The notes beneath the pieces are model-generated. The model saw only the letters and a list, made by a program, of their open reading frames with translations. It was not told the origin of the DNA and ran no database searches. Of a DNA stretch of 64,000 nt, positions 17,298-26,441 are shown one piece after another. Source of the DNA: VXPQ01 sp965116435 (GTDB lineage Bacteria; Bacteroidota; Rhodothermia; Rhodothermales; VXPQ01). Each line of letters begins with the position of its first letter. The first letter of the stretch is position 1. The position numbers were made by a program, and so were the translations under genes. The stretch spans positions 124,001 through 188,000 of the forward strand of contig OZ220686.1 in assembly GCA_965116435.1 (NCBI GenBank). The letters are read 5' to 3'.

Positions 17298-17488
17298 TCA
17301 GGTCGTTTTTCGTTCGATTCTCGAAAACAATGCTCTTTTCGTATCTGATGCATGTCGTAATCCGACGCCTTTCGTATCCGACACGCCTTTTGCTATACGA
17401 TGCTATACGCGTGATCTACGATATACGCGACGCTATCTCCGAGGGTAGACGGAAAAGCGGGAGAAAAGTTCTGTTTATATAGTGCGGA

Positions 17489-19006
17489 TTATTCGAATTG
17501 CGCCAGCCGTTCCACGATCGCGTCCTGTGCGTTGCGGACGTCTCTGGATCCCCGGATATGGTGGTTGGACATGATGGAAAAGGCGAGCCGGCGTCCGTTG
17601 CGGGCCCGCACATACCCGCTCAGGCTGCTTGCAAACGTCAGCGTACCCGTTTTTCCGCGCATGTTTCCTGCCGCGGGGCCCTGCCTCAGGCGGTATTTCA
17701 ACGATCCGCTTTCTCCCGCCACGGGGAGCGACTCGTAGAATGCGTCGCGCACCCGTTCGTTCGGGTGCGTCCACATGAACGACAGCAGCGCAGTGGTCAT
17801 CTCCGGGGCCACAAGATTCAGGCGAGACAGTCCCGATCCGTCCACCAGCCGGATGGCGCTCGTGTCGACGCCGGCGCGCGCAAACGTGCCCATCGCCGCT
17901 TCGATGCCCATGGCCGCCGACCCCGGCGCCAGGTCGCTGTCTTCTTGCGGATGCGCCGCGCCGATCGTTTTCATGAGCAGGTCGGCGTACAAGTTCTGGC
18001 TGGGCTTGTTGATCATGGCGGCCACGTCCGGCAAGGGCGCCGAACGATGGATCGCCACCTGCCGGTACGTCGGCGTTTCGTATGCAGGCTTTATGGACAA
18101 GGCGTCGGCGTCCACCGGATCGCCTGCTACGGCAATGCCTGCTTCCAGCAACGCTTCGCGCAGTACGTATACCGTATAGGCCGTGGGATTTTCGACGGTG
18201 ATTTCTTCGAGTTCGCTGGCGTTGGGCGGGAGCGTGGTCGAGACCTCAATCGTATTGCCGCCGCGCAGGCGACGATACCTTTCGCGGAGCGGCGAGCCCG
18301 CTTCGGTCGTGCGCGTCCGGTTGACGACCTGCACATATCCTGTGTTCAGCGGCTCCCAGGTCAGCGTGGCGGGCATGCCGGGCGCCTGTCCCTGCACATA
18401 CAGGTGAATGACGTTGTCGTGGAAGGTCAGGCCCCCTATTTGGGCGGAATAATACCAGGTTTCGTCGTCCCAGGACCAGTTTACGCCCAGCGGTATGTCG
18501 TCGATCACATCGTCGTCGCCTATTATGTCGCCTTCGATGCGGCGTATGCCTGCGGCGCGCAGCGAATCCGCCCAGGCGCGGAAGACGGCGAGCGCGTCGA
18601 TGTCCTCGTCCCAGTCGCCGTCATCGGCCAGATAATGTCCTCCCAGCGTGGGGTCGGCTCCCCCGCGCACGATTACATTGCCCTCGAGCGCGCCTTCTTC
18701 GTCTACGGCTCCGTCGATGTACAGGCGGGTTTCGAAGCGGTAGTCCGGGCCCAGCAGGTCCAGGCCCGCCGCCGTAGCGTACAGTTTGGCGTTCGAGGCC
18801 GGGACGAACGATTTACCCGCGTTGCGGGCATACAGGGTCCGTCCGCTTTCGATATCCACGACATGCACGCCCCAGAATCCGTGCTCGAACCGCTCGGCGT
18901 CCAGCAGGCGGTCGATGTCGTTGCGGAGGTTGCGTTCTTGCGCCGCCGCAGGGCCGCTTGCGGCGGCGCACAGCAACAGCAGGACGAGGAAGCGTTTTAT
19001 GCCCAT
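17489..19006 (-). CDS. dacB: D-alanyl-D-alanine carboxypeptidase/endopeptidase (PBP4 family)
   Basis: Penicillin-binding protein of the DacB class (peptidase S13), acting on peptidoglycan in the periplasm. The 505-residue precursor has a signal peptide (about 1-22, ending AAAQ). The serine motif is S71-N-A-K74 in VPASNAKLYATA, the SQN triad element is near residue 330 (KPSQNLYADLL), and KTG near 445 (MRGKTGTLTFA). The interval between motifs 1 and 2 holds the large insert typical of S13. It lies downstream of mreC and mreB on the same strand, grouping cell-wall hydrolysis with rod-shape control. Confidence 0.94.
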   Translation of the reverse strand: MGIKRFLVLLLLCAAASGPAAAQERNLRNDIDRLLDAERFEHGFWGVHVVDIESGRTLYARNAGKSFVPASNAKLYATAAGLDLLGPDYRFETRLYIDGAVDEEGALEGNVIVRGGADPTLGGHYLADDGDWDEDIDALAVFRAWADSLRAAGIRRIEGDIIGDDDVIDDIPLGVNWSWDDETWYYSAQIGGLTFHDNVIHLYVQGQAPGMPATLTWEPLNTGYVQVVNRTRTTEAGSPLRERYRRLRGGNTIEVSTTLPPNASELEEITVENPTAYTVYVLREALLEAGIAVAGDPVDADALSIKPAYETPTYRQVAIHRSAPLPDVAAMINKPSQNLYADLLMKTIGAAHPQEDSDLAPGSAAMGIEAAMGTFARAGVDTSAIRLVDGSGLSRLNLVAPEMTTALLSFMWTHPNERVRDAFYESLPVAGESGSLKYRLRQGPAAGNMRGKTGTLTFASSLSGYVRARNGRRLAFSIMSNHHIRGSRDVRNAQDAIVERLAQFE

Positions 19007-19058
19007 GGGTATCCTGAGTCCGGGGAAGGGGAAGAAGGCAGCGTGCGTATCCTGTCCT

Positions 19059-19883
19059 TTAGCGGATAGGCTGTCGCTCGAATTCGAGGCGCTCCGGGTC
19101 TGGCTGTTCCATCACGACAAACACGTGCCGCGCCGTCGATATGGATGCGGCGGGGCGGATAAATATGTCCAGGTCGTATCGTCCGGGCCGGACCGCAATG
19201 GAATCTATAGAACCGATAGGGAGGCCTGCCGGAAATATCCCGCTGTACCCTGCCGTGACGACCAGCTGGCCTGTTTCCACGGGTTCTGTCTTGACGACCG
19301 ATTCCAGATGCAATCGATCTGTTCGGACGCCATCCCATCGAACGATTCCGTAGGTTTGCGAGGGCAGGATTTTGGCGGGGATATATATTTCTGTATTGAG
19401 GTACGGGATTACTTTTGCGTACCGCTTGCCTACCAGCGCGGTGTATCCGAGGACGCCGTGCTCGTTGACGACGGCCATATGGCTTTTGACGCTGTCTGCC
19501 TCGCCTGCGTTGAGCGTAAAATGATTCCACTGCCGAGTGATATCCTTGTTGACGATGCGCGCAGGGAGAAGCGCGTACGGGGTCTCGGCGCGATATCCGA
19601 TAAGGTCCCGCAGTCGTTCGTTTTCGACCAGCGCTTCCCGGGATCGCGCCAGCTGACCGGAAAGCCGGATGTTTTCTTCGCGCAGGACATTGTTTTCAGA
19701 AACGGCGTTGAAATTCTGAACCGCGCGCGCGTAGATCGCCTCCACCCGCGCCGTGGTTTCCATGGCGCCGATCTGCATGCTGCGGACCATGCCCCGGTTG
19801 GCCGTCAGCATGATAATTCCGGCAACGAGAAGCAGGGCGCCAAGCAATACTCCGTCCCGAATATGCGTCAAACGGGCGTTCAT
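19059..19883 (-). CDS. mreC: Rod shape-determining protein MreC
   Basis: Bitopic elongasome scaffold linking MreB to the periplasmic wall synthases. 274 residues: a short cytoplasmic start, one membrane helix (about 10-28), a coiled coil (about 50-95, SENNVLREENIRLSGQLARSREALVENERLR), then the beta-rich MreC core with GVLGYTALVGKRYAKVIPYLN and TAGYSGIFPAGLPIGSI. The start overlaps the mreB stop by 4 bp (ATGA), indicating translational coupling. mreD is not found downstream; dacB follows instead. Confidence 0.94.
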   Translation of the reverse strand: MNARLTHIRDGVLLGALLLVAGIIMLTANRGMVRSMQIGAMETTARVEAIYARAVQNFNAVSENNVLREENIRLSGQLARSREALVENERLRDLIGYRAETPYALLPARIVNKDITRQWNHFTLNAGEADSVKSHMAVVNEHGVLGYTALVGKRYAKVIPYLNTEIYIPAKILPSQTYGIVRWDGVRTDRLHLESVVKTEPVETGQLVVTAGYSGIFPAGLPIGSIDSIAVRPGRYDLDIFIRPAASISTARHVFVVMEQPDPERLEFERQPIR

Positions 19884-20890
19884 GAAAGAACATTCTGGTA
19901 GTCCTTCAGGTTTTCAAGCACTTTTCCGGTGCCCTGCGCCACCGCATGCAAAGGATTCTCCGATTGATGCACGGGCAGTTCGATGCGGTTGCGAATCAAC
20001 CCGTCGAATCCTTTCAGCATAGCCCCGCCTCCGGTCAGCATAATGCCGCGTTCCAGGATGTCGGAGCCAAGCTCCGGCGGCGTGCGTTCCAGGCAACGCA
20101 TGATCGCCGCAACGATCAATTCGATTCGGTCCCGCAGCGCTTCCCGGATTTCTTCCGACGAAATGTTGCGCACCCTGGGGATGCCGCTTACCAGGTCGCG
20201 GCCTCGCACCGCAATTTCCAGTTCCGGATCCAATTCGGCGGCGCTTCCTACTTCGCACTTCATGCGTTCGGCGGTGCGCTGGCCAATCAGGAAATAGTGA
20301 TTCCTCTTGAAATACTGCACGATGGCGTTGTCGAATTCGTTGCCGCCAATGCGTATGGATTCGTTCACCACGATGCCCGAAAGCGTAATCACCGCAATTT
20401 CCGAGGTGCCGCCCCCGACGTCCACGATCATGTTGCCGATAGGCTCGTTCACGTTCAGGCCAATGCCGATGGCGGCGGCGATCGGTTCGTCGATGAGATA
20501 GACCTTGCGCGCGCCGGCGTGCTCTGCCGAATCGCGCACCGCCCGTTTCTCTACTTCGGTGATGCCGCTGGGTACGCAGACGACCATGTTCTGGATGGAC
20601 GAAAGGAATCCTGTGCGCACCTTGCGTATCAAGCCCCGAATCAGCTCCTCGGCCACCTCGAAATCAGCGATGACGCCGTCCTTGAGCGGGCGGATGGTTT
20701 CTATTTTTTTATGGGTCCGCTCATGCATTTTTTGCGCTTCGTACCCGATGGCTACCGCTTTTCGCGAGTTCCGGTCCACGGCTACGATGCTGGGCTCGTT
20801 GAGTACGATGCCTTGTTCCTTGATATAAATCAGGGTGTTCGCTGTGCCGAGGTCAATAGCGATATCTGAAGAAAAATTTAAAAAGCCCAT
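19880..20890 (-). CDS. mreB: Rod shape-determining actin homologue MreB
   Basis: Bacterial actin that guides lateral wall synthesis. 336 residues. The phosphate-1 loop AIDLGTANTLIY is at about 11-22, and the connect and phosphate-2 blocks (IVDVGGGTSEIAVITL) and GGNEFDNAI are intact. The adenosine motif appears as LTGGGAMLKG near 285. Length (about 336-347 in the family) is normal. It heads an mreB-mreC-dacB unit with a 4-bp overlap to mreC. purH lies 102 bp upstream on the same strand, so read-through from the purine genes is possible. Confidence 0.97.
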   Translation of the reverse strand: MGFLNFSSDIAIDLGTANTLIYIKEQGIVLNEPSIVAVDRNSRKAVAIGYEAQKMHERTHKKIETIRPLKDGVIADFEVAEELIRGLIRKVRTGFLSSIQNMVVCVPSGITEVEKRAVRDSAEHAGARKVYLIDEPIAAAIGIGLNVNEPIGNMIVDVGGGTSEIAVITLSGIVVNESIRIGGNEFDNAIVQYFKRNHYFLIGQRTAERMKCEVGSAAELDPELEIAVRGRDLVSGIPRVRNISSEEIREALRDRIELIVAAIMRCLERTPPELGSDILERGIMLTGGGAMLKGFDGLIRNRIELPVHQSENPLHAVAQGTGKVLENLKDYQNVLS

Positions 20891-20992
20891 GTTCTTTTTG
20901 AAAAGAAACCGCCGGTAGCCGGGATCCTTGCCTGTGCAGCAAATCGGCGCGTCGAAGCGGGATCGTTCGAGCGGCCGGTTTGCGCAAGGCGG

Positions 20993-22600
20993 CTAATGGC
21001 GGAAATGACGTATCCCTGTATGTACCATCGCCATGCCGTTTTCGTTCGCTGCAGCGGTAACTTCGTGGTCTCGCAAGGAACCGCCTGGTTGAATGACGGC
21101 GCGCGCGCCGCTTTGGGCCGCCGTCGTGAGTCCATCCGCAAACGGGAAAAAAGCATCCGATGCTATCACGGAATTGTTGAAATCAAGTTCCGATTTTTTT
21201 CCTTTCGCTACCGCGATTTCGGACGCATCGATGCGGCTCATCTGGCCGGCCCCGATCCCGATCGTGCGCCGATGGCGGGCATACACGATGGCGTTGCTCT
21301 TTACGTGCTTGACGACCCGCCAGGCAAAGTCCAGGTCCCGCCACTCGCGTGCGTCGGGCGCGCGTTCGGTCGCGACCTGCCAGCGGGCGCGCACGGCGTC
21401 TGGAGGGGGGAGCGGGGCGTCGATGGTTTGCGCGAGTATATGGCCAGCCAGGCTGCGCAGGTCGAGCGTCGGCGTTTCGCGGGCAGCGGCGTCCAGCCGG
21501 ATCAGTCGGCGATTTTTTTTCTGCTTCAGCAAGGCGGTCGCGCCTGTTTCAAATTCCGGCGCGATAACGATTTCCGTAAAAATGCTGTCGATGGCCTCGG
21601 CGGTGGCCTGGTCCAGCGCGTTGTTGACGATAACAATCCCGCCAAACGGTGACTGCCGGTCGGTGGCGAAGGCGCCGGCCCAGGCGTCTTCCAGCGTATC
21701 GGCGACCGCCACGCCGCATGGATTGGTATGCTTCAGGATGGCGCAGGCCGGTTCGTCCGCGCCGAATTCTTCCATGAGACGCAGCGCGGCGTCCAGGTCG
21801 ATGAGGTTATTGAAGGACAATTCCTTGCCATGGATTTGCGTCCATGCATTGGGGGCGTCGCCATATACGGCGGCCTGCTGGTGCGGATTTTCGCCGTAGC
21901 GTAGCGACCGTTTCCTGGGTAGATGGAGCGGCAGGTTGTGCGGCAGGCCGGATGCGCCGAGGTTCTCCTCCGCGGCGTTCGATTCCGCGAACCAGTCGGC
22001 GATCGCCCGGTCGTACGTTCCGGTTCGCCGGAAGGCTTCCTGGGCAAGCGCCCGGCGGGTCGCCATGGTCAGGCCGCCCGCTCGCTCGGCCAGCTCGGCG
22101 GCGATGGCCTCGTACTGCGCCGGGGAGGTGGCCACCCCCGTAAAGAAATAGTTTTTGGCGGCGGCGCGAATCATGGTGGGCCCGCCGATATCGATGTTTT
22201 CCACGGCTTCGGCTTCTGTAACCTCCTCCGACACGACGTTTTCGAAGGGGTACAGATTCACCACGACAAGCTCGATGGGGGCAATGGAAAGCGCCTTCAG
22301 CGCGTCCGTGTCCTCCGGGTCGTTGCGGCGGGCGAGCAGGCCGCCATGCACGGCGGGATGCAGCGTTTTGACGCGCCCGTCCAGTATTTCGGGATACCCT
22401 GTTATTTCGGACACGTCGCACACCGGCAGCCCGGCGTCCCGCAGGGCGCGCGCCGTCCCCCCGGTGGAAATCAGTTCGACGCCGTGTTCGCGCAAGCAGT
22501 GCGCAAAAGGCACGAGGCCTGTTTTGTCGAATACAGAGAGCAGGGCCCGGCGCACGGGCAAGATATCGTCGGGCGGCGGCAGCCGCTTGGCGGAAATCAT
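20993..22600 (-). CDS. purH: Bifunctional AICAR transformylase / IMP cyclohydrolase
   Basis: Last two steps of IMP synthesis. In the 535-residue protein the N-terminal MGS-like cyclohydrolase domain (about 1-150) has RALLSVFDKTGL and KTLHPAVHGGLLARRN. The transformylase domain begins around RYGENPHQQAAVYG and contains ILKHTNPCGVA, GGIVIVNNALD and the terminal MAMVHTGIRHFRH. The catalytic Lys-His pair of the second domain is present in LKHTNP. The gene lies 33 bp downstream of purN on the same strand, a purine unit. Confidence 0.97.
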   Translation of the reverse strand: MISAKRLPPPDDILPVRRALLSVFDKTGLVPFAHCLREHGVELISTGGTARALRDAGLPVCDVSEITGYPEILDGRVKTLHPAVHGGLLARRNDPEDTDALKALSIAPIELVVVNLYPFENVVSEEVTEAEAVENIDIGGPTMIRAAAKNYFFTGVATSPAQYEAIAAELAERAGGLTMATRRALAQEAFRRTGTYDRAIADWFAESNAAEENLGASGLPHNLPLHLPRKRSLRYGENPHQQAAVYGDAPNAWTQIHGKELSFNNLIDLDAALRLMEEFGADEPACAILKHTNPCGVAVADTLEDAWAGAFATDRQSPFGGIVIVNNALDQATAEAIDSIFTEIVIAPEFETGATALLKQKKNRRLIRLDAAARETPTLDLRSLAGHILAQTIDAPLPPPDAVRARWQVATERAPDAREWRDLDFAWRVVKHVKSNAIVYARHRRTIGIGAGQMSRIDASEIAVAKGKKSELDFNNSVIASDAFFPFADGLTTAAQSGARAVIQPGGSLRDHEVTAAANENGMAMVHTGIRHFRH

Positions 22601-22633
22601 GGAGTTCGATCAGGTCGGTGGTCTTTGGAGAAA

Positions 22634-23278
22634 TCAGTCCGGTTGCGCGGGGGCAATGCGCACCCGGCGCCCTTCGAACGCGATCCGCCCCTGTGCAAAT
22701 AGCCGGAGGGCTTCGGGCAAGAGGCGATGTTCTGCGACAAGCACGCGGGCCGCGATATCGTCCGGGTCGTCTTCGGGAAGCACCGGCACGGCTTCTTGCA
22801 ATACGATGGGGCCGGTATCGTACACTTCCTCCACAAGATGGACCGTTGCGCCCGTCCAGTGGACTCCGTATTCCACGACAGCTTCGTGTACGCGGCGCCC
22901 GTACATGCCCGGCCCGCCAAAGGCAGGCAGGAGCGACGGATGCACATTCACAATGCGCCCCTTGAACGGTTCGATGACATGCGCCGGAATTTTCTTGAGA
23001 AATCCGGCCAGTGCGATAAAGTCGGCGCCGTACGCCCGCAATTTTTCAAGAAGAATCCGGCTGTAGTCTTCTTCGGTTGCGAAATCTCGCGGATGCAGGA
23101 CCGCTGCAGGGATGTTGCGTTCGGCGGCCAGGTCGAGCGCGCCTGCGTTTCGCCGATCCGATATGCAGCAAACCACCCGGAAGTCCCCGGGCGCCTGCTC
23201 GGCATGGTCCAGAATGGCCTTGAAATTCGAGCCGCGTCCCGAAGCGAAGACGGCTACGTTGAGAGGGGGTTGCGTCAT
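22634..23278 (-). CDS. purN: Phosphoribosylglycinamide formyltransferase (folate dependent)
   Basis: Third step of purine synthesis, using 10-formyl-tetrahydrofolate. The 214-residue protein opens with VAVFASGRGSNFKAIL. The catalytic Asn and His are in VNVHPSLLPAFGG (about 110-122), and the catalytic Asp is in VYDTGPIVLQ (about 150). Length is typical. ldcA lies 21 bp upstream and purH 33 bp downstream on the same strand, so an ldcA-purN-purH transcript is likely. Confidence 0.96.
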   Translation of the reverse strand: MTQPPLNVAVFASGRGSNFKAILDHAEQAPGDFRVVCCISDRRNAGALDLAAERNIPAAVLHPRDFATEEDYSRILLEKLRAYGADFIALAGFLKKIPAHVIEPFKGRIVNVHPSLLPAFGGPGMYGRRVHEAVVEYGVHWTGATVHLVEEVYDTGPIVLQEAVPVLPEDDPDDIAARVLVAEHRLLPEALRLFAQGRIAFEGRRVRIAPAQPD

Positions 23279-23299
23279 ACAACCTGCGTATAGATGGTG

Positions 23300-24244
23300 T
23301 TACAGGGGGGAATCTACAACCGGTTCGACAAAACCCAGCTGCGCCATGCCGGAAGTTACCTGTAGCCGGGCGCGTATGCCAACGGGAAGCGAATTTTTCA
23401 CCGGAAAATGGCCATAAACCAGTCCGCGGGCGACCGGGAAGCGGGCGTCGCCGAAATATTCGCAAAAAATTTCGTCCGGCGAGGGCGTGGCGCGCTCCGG
23501 GTCGGTATCCGGGCGCCATCGGGTGAAGGCGCCAAGGACCAGCCCGCCCAGTTTGTCGAACGCGCCTGCAAGGCGGAGTTGGGCCAGCAGGGCGTCGATG
23601 CGATAGGGGGCTTCGCCCACATCTTCGACGAACAGGATGGCCCCGTCGAGCGAAGGCAGGTACGGCGTACCGATCAGCCGGACGATCATAGACAGGTTGC
23701 CGCCCAGCAAGGGGCCTTCGGCCATGCCTTCGCGAAGCGGGCGGAGCCGTTCGCCGGAGGGGCCGGTCAGGGCGTCGCACGTTTCGCCCCGGGCGAGCGC
23801 CCAAAATTGCGCTTCCGAGGCGGGGTCCAGGTCGGGCCAGTCGGTGGCGACCATGGGGCCCGAAATGCCCGGCAGGCCGGCATGGCGCCACAGGGCAAGG
23901 TGCAGCGCCGTGACGTCGCTGTATCCCACAAGCAGTTTTGGATGGGCCTGCGCCGCCGCGTAATCAAGGTGCGGCAACAAGCGCAGGCAGCCATACCCGC
24001 CCCGCGCAGCCATAAGCATTTTTACGTCGTCCCGCCGCAGAAATCCGTTCAATTCGTCGAGCCGCTCGGCGTCGGTTCCGGCCAGGTATCCCGTTTCCGC
24101 GAAGGGGGATCGCCTCGTTTCCACCCGATAGCCCCGCCGTTCCAGTTGCACGATCCCTGCCCGAAACCGGGCCTGACTGGCCGGTGCGCTGGCCGGCGCG
24201 ACGACGCCGATCGTATCTCCCGGTTCGAGGGGAAGGGGTTTCAT
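23300..24244 (-). CDS. ldcA: LD-carboxypeptidase (peptidase S66 family)
   Basis: Serine peptidase of the S66 family, normally trimming the terminal D-Ala of tetrapeptide stems during murein recycling; MccF-type immunity proteins share the fold. The nucleophile Ser is in GYSDVTALHLAL (about 110-120), after AARGGYGCLRLLPHLD. The Glu and His of the triad fall in the C-terminal half (FVEDVGEAPYRID and VYGHFPVKNSLPVGIRA). No signal peptide is seen, so it is cytosolic, as for LdcA. The ATG at 24244 is preferred over a TTG three codons earlier. It precedes purN by 21 bp. Confidence 0.92.
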   Translation of the reverse strand: MKPLPLEPGDTIGVVAPASAPASQARFRAGIVQLERRGYRVETRRSPFAETGYLAGTDAERLDELNGFLRRDDVKMLMAARGGYGCLRLLPHLDYAAAQAHPKLLVGYSDVTALHLALWRHAGLPGISGPMVATDWPDLDPASEAQFWALARGETCDALTGPSGERLRPLREGMAEGPLLGGNLSMIVRLIGTPYLPSLDGAILFVEDVGEAPYRIDALLAQLRLAGAFDKLGGLVLGAFTRWRPDTDPERATPSPDEIFCEYFGDARFPVARGLVYGHFPVKNSLPVGIRARLQVTSGMAQLGFVEPVVDSPL

Positions 24245-24253
24245 GGTGTGCAA

Positions 24254-24603
24254 TAAGGCTTCTGGCGAGCCATGCGGGAGTTCGGCATGGTTTCAACGCG
24301 AAAACATACGCATAAAGCACCGTTTTTTTCCGGGAATTCGTACTGCTTCCCGCTTCTTCATCCGTATTTTAGCCCAATCGACCCCAAGCGTCCGAATCGC
24401 ACACGCGCCGCAAGATGCATGGCCTATAGCGCAGCATAGGGTATGCCGGGTTTCTGGAATCATTTTTGCGTATATTCAGGTTTGTTACATCCGGTTCAAG
24501 ATATTTTGCGCCCTGCGCAAAACGCGGCGATTCGGCATTCCGATCGTTTGCATATTCACGCAAGCCTGTTCACACGAGTATACTGGGCATAACGAGCACC
24601 ATC
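24254..24603. other. Intergenic region between ldcA and the secreted protein gene
   Basis: About 350 bp with no supported gene. It must contain the divergent promoters of ldcA (minus) and the type IX-like secreted protein (plus). Short AT-richer stretches are present around 24465-24500, but no promoter motif could be assigned with confidence. Confidence 0.4.
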
Positions 24604-26439
24604 ATGAAACACCGCATTTCGCCTACCGATGTTTTGCGTGCGCCTCGGTCGCTGCACGTCTTCGTACGTTGCCTGCTTCTTGGCGTGCTCGCATGGGCGC
24701 CGCTCCGGACCGCAAGCGCGCAGCAGCCGACGCTGACCGCGTGCGTGGGCTTGTCGCCGACGGCCTTGTCCCTGAACGAAAGCAATGCGCCCGGCGAATA
24801 CGAAGCCTTGCTTCGATTGACGACGTTGGCGGCAGATCAGACGGTCTATGTGGTGCCCACCATTCTCTCTTCCGACCCGAGCGTGACGGTGTCCATTTCG
24901 CCGACGTCGCTGGAGTTTACCATGGACGATATTCCGAACACCGGCGTGGCGTCCAAGAAATTTCGGGTGGCCGTGCGTCCGGACGACGACGCGGTGGGGG
25001 GCGAGGCCGTAATAAGCCACGCCGTGATAGGGCCGAATTGCGAGCAGGAAGCCGGAAACGTGACCATTACCGTGACCGATCCCGGGGCCCCGGTTCCAGG
25101 CCTCACCCTTAGCAAGGAGTCCCTCATTGTTGCGGAGGCCCTTGGCATGGCCGCCGCGCTGGAAGGCGAGTATACCCTGAGCCTGGCCTCGTATCCTTCG
25201 GGCGATGTGTCGATAGAACTGACGAGCAGCGATTCGATGGCGGTGAAAGCGGCTCCGAAGAAGCTGACGTTTACCCAGGACAACTGGTTTGTACCCCGGA
25301 CGATTGCCGTGACGCCCGTGGACGACGACGACGGGGACGACGAAGACGTTACCATAAGCCATGAGGCGACCGGGGGAGGGTACGACAACGTAGCCCTTGC
25401 CAATGTGTCCGTGCGCGTTATCGATCCCGACCCGTTCGTTCCTTCTCCGGGCGTGACGGTTTCGGAGACGAACCTCGAACTGTACGAGGGGCAAACGACC
25501 ACGTATACGATTCGGCTTAATACGGACCCCGGGAGTTCGGTATTCATTTTGTCGGCGGCCTCGGACGTGGCGGCCGTCAAAGCCGTTCCTGCGGTGCTGG
25601 AGTTCACGGGGGGCGCCCTTACGACGGACAATGTTGACACGCACTGGTCGTTGGTGCATACGGTTACGGTTACGGCCAACGAAGACGCTAATGCGTTTTC
25701 CGAGATGGTTACGATCCAGCATTCCGTTTCCTCTGTCAGCGCCGACGCCTACGCCGATCTCTCCATAGGCGACGTCATGGTGCAGGTATGGGACGACGAA
25801 GCGCGCAGCGTGAATCTATCGGAGGCTGCGCTGGTCGTGGACGAAGGGAAATCCGCCACCTACACCGTTGTGCTGGGGTCGCGTCCCTTGAATACGGTAG
25901 TCGTTACGCCCAAGAGCAGCGCGCCGGACAAGGCTTCCGTGACGCCCGAAGCCTTGCGCTTCACGACGGCGAACTGGAATGAACCGCAGACGGTCACCCT
26001 GAAGGGGGTGCGGGACGCCGATTCGGGCACAGATACGGCAACGATTACGCATACGGCGGCGGACGGAGGGTACGACAACGTGGCGGCCGCCGATCTTACG
26101 GTGGTCGTGACGGACACGGGCACGATCATTAGCGCGGAAGACGCGGGGGATACGTTGCCGACGGACTTTGCGCTGGAAGGAAATTATCCGAACCCGTTCA
26201 ATCCGTCCACGGAAATCGCGTATTCGTTGCCGGCGCAGGTCCATGTAACGCTTGCGGTGTACGATGTGTCCGGGCGGGAAGTGCGCCGCCTGGTCGATGC
26301 AGCGCAACCCGCCGGGCGCTATCAGGTGCGTTGGGACGGAACGAACGCGCAAGGTTCTCCGGTGCGGAGCGGCGTGTATTTCTATCGTCTGACGACGGAG
26401 AACTGGAGCAAAACGCAAAGCATGGTGCTGTTGAAGTAG
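24604..26439 (+). CDS. Secreted multidomain beta-sandwich protein with type IX-like C-terminal sorting domain
   Basis: 611 residues. An N-terminal signal segment (about 15-38, ending in an ASAQ cleavage site) is followed by four to five repeated beta-rich domains of about 100 residues. Each starts LSxxSLxVxEG-like, has PxxLxFTxxNWxxPxTVxV, and ends HxAxxGGYDNVA. The pattern resembles Calx-beta or cadherin-like adhesin domains. The C-terminus has LEGNYPNPFNPSTEIAYSLP, then VYDVSGREVRRL and the final GVYFYRLTT segment, which is the FlgD-like/Por-type sorting domain. The product is therefore likely surface-attached or released through a type IX-like route. No catalytic domain was recognised. The ATG at 24604 starts the signal peptide; the frame upstream is open but unsupported. 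Confidence 0.85.
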   Translation: MKHRISPTDVLRAPRSLHVFVRCLLLGVLAWAPLRTASAQQPTLTACVGLSPTALSLNESNAPGEYEALLRLTTLAADQTVYVVPTILSSDPSVTVSISPTSLEFTMDDIPNTGVASKKFRVAVRPDDDAVGGEAVISHAVIGPNCEQEAGNVTITVTDPGAPVPGLTLSKESLIVAEALGMAAALEGEYTLSLASYPSGDVSIELTSSDSMAVKAAPKKLTFTQDNWFVPRTIAVTPVDDDDGDDEDVTISHEATGGGYDNVALANVSVRVIDPDPFVPSPGVTVSETNLELYEGQTTTYTIRLNTDPGSSVFILSAASDVAAVKAVPAVLEFTGGALTTDNVDTHWSLVHTVTVTANEDANAFSEMVTIQHSVSSVSADAYADLSIGDVMVQVWDDEARSVNLSEAALVVDEGKSATYTVVLGSRPLNTVVVTPKSSAPDKASVTPEALRFTTANWNEPQTVTLKGVRDADSGTDTATITHTAADGGYDNVAAADLTVVVTDTGTIISAEDAGDTLPTDFALEGNYPNPFNPSTEIAYSLPAQVHVTLAVYDVSGREVRRLVDAAQPAGRYQVRWDGTNAQGSPVRSGVYFYRLTTENWSKTQSMVLLK

Positions 26440-26441
26440 CC

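Noticed and set aside
17298..17488. Short GCTATACG-like repeats between hslV and dacB
   Set aside because: Only partial matches over a few units; not distinguishable from promoter-region sequence.
24254..24603. Possible riboswitch or small RNA upstream of the secreted protein
   Set aside because: No conserved aptamer pattern or strong hairpin with a T-tract could be found.
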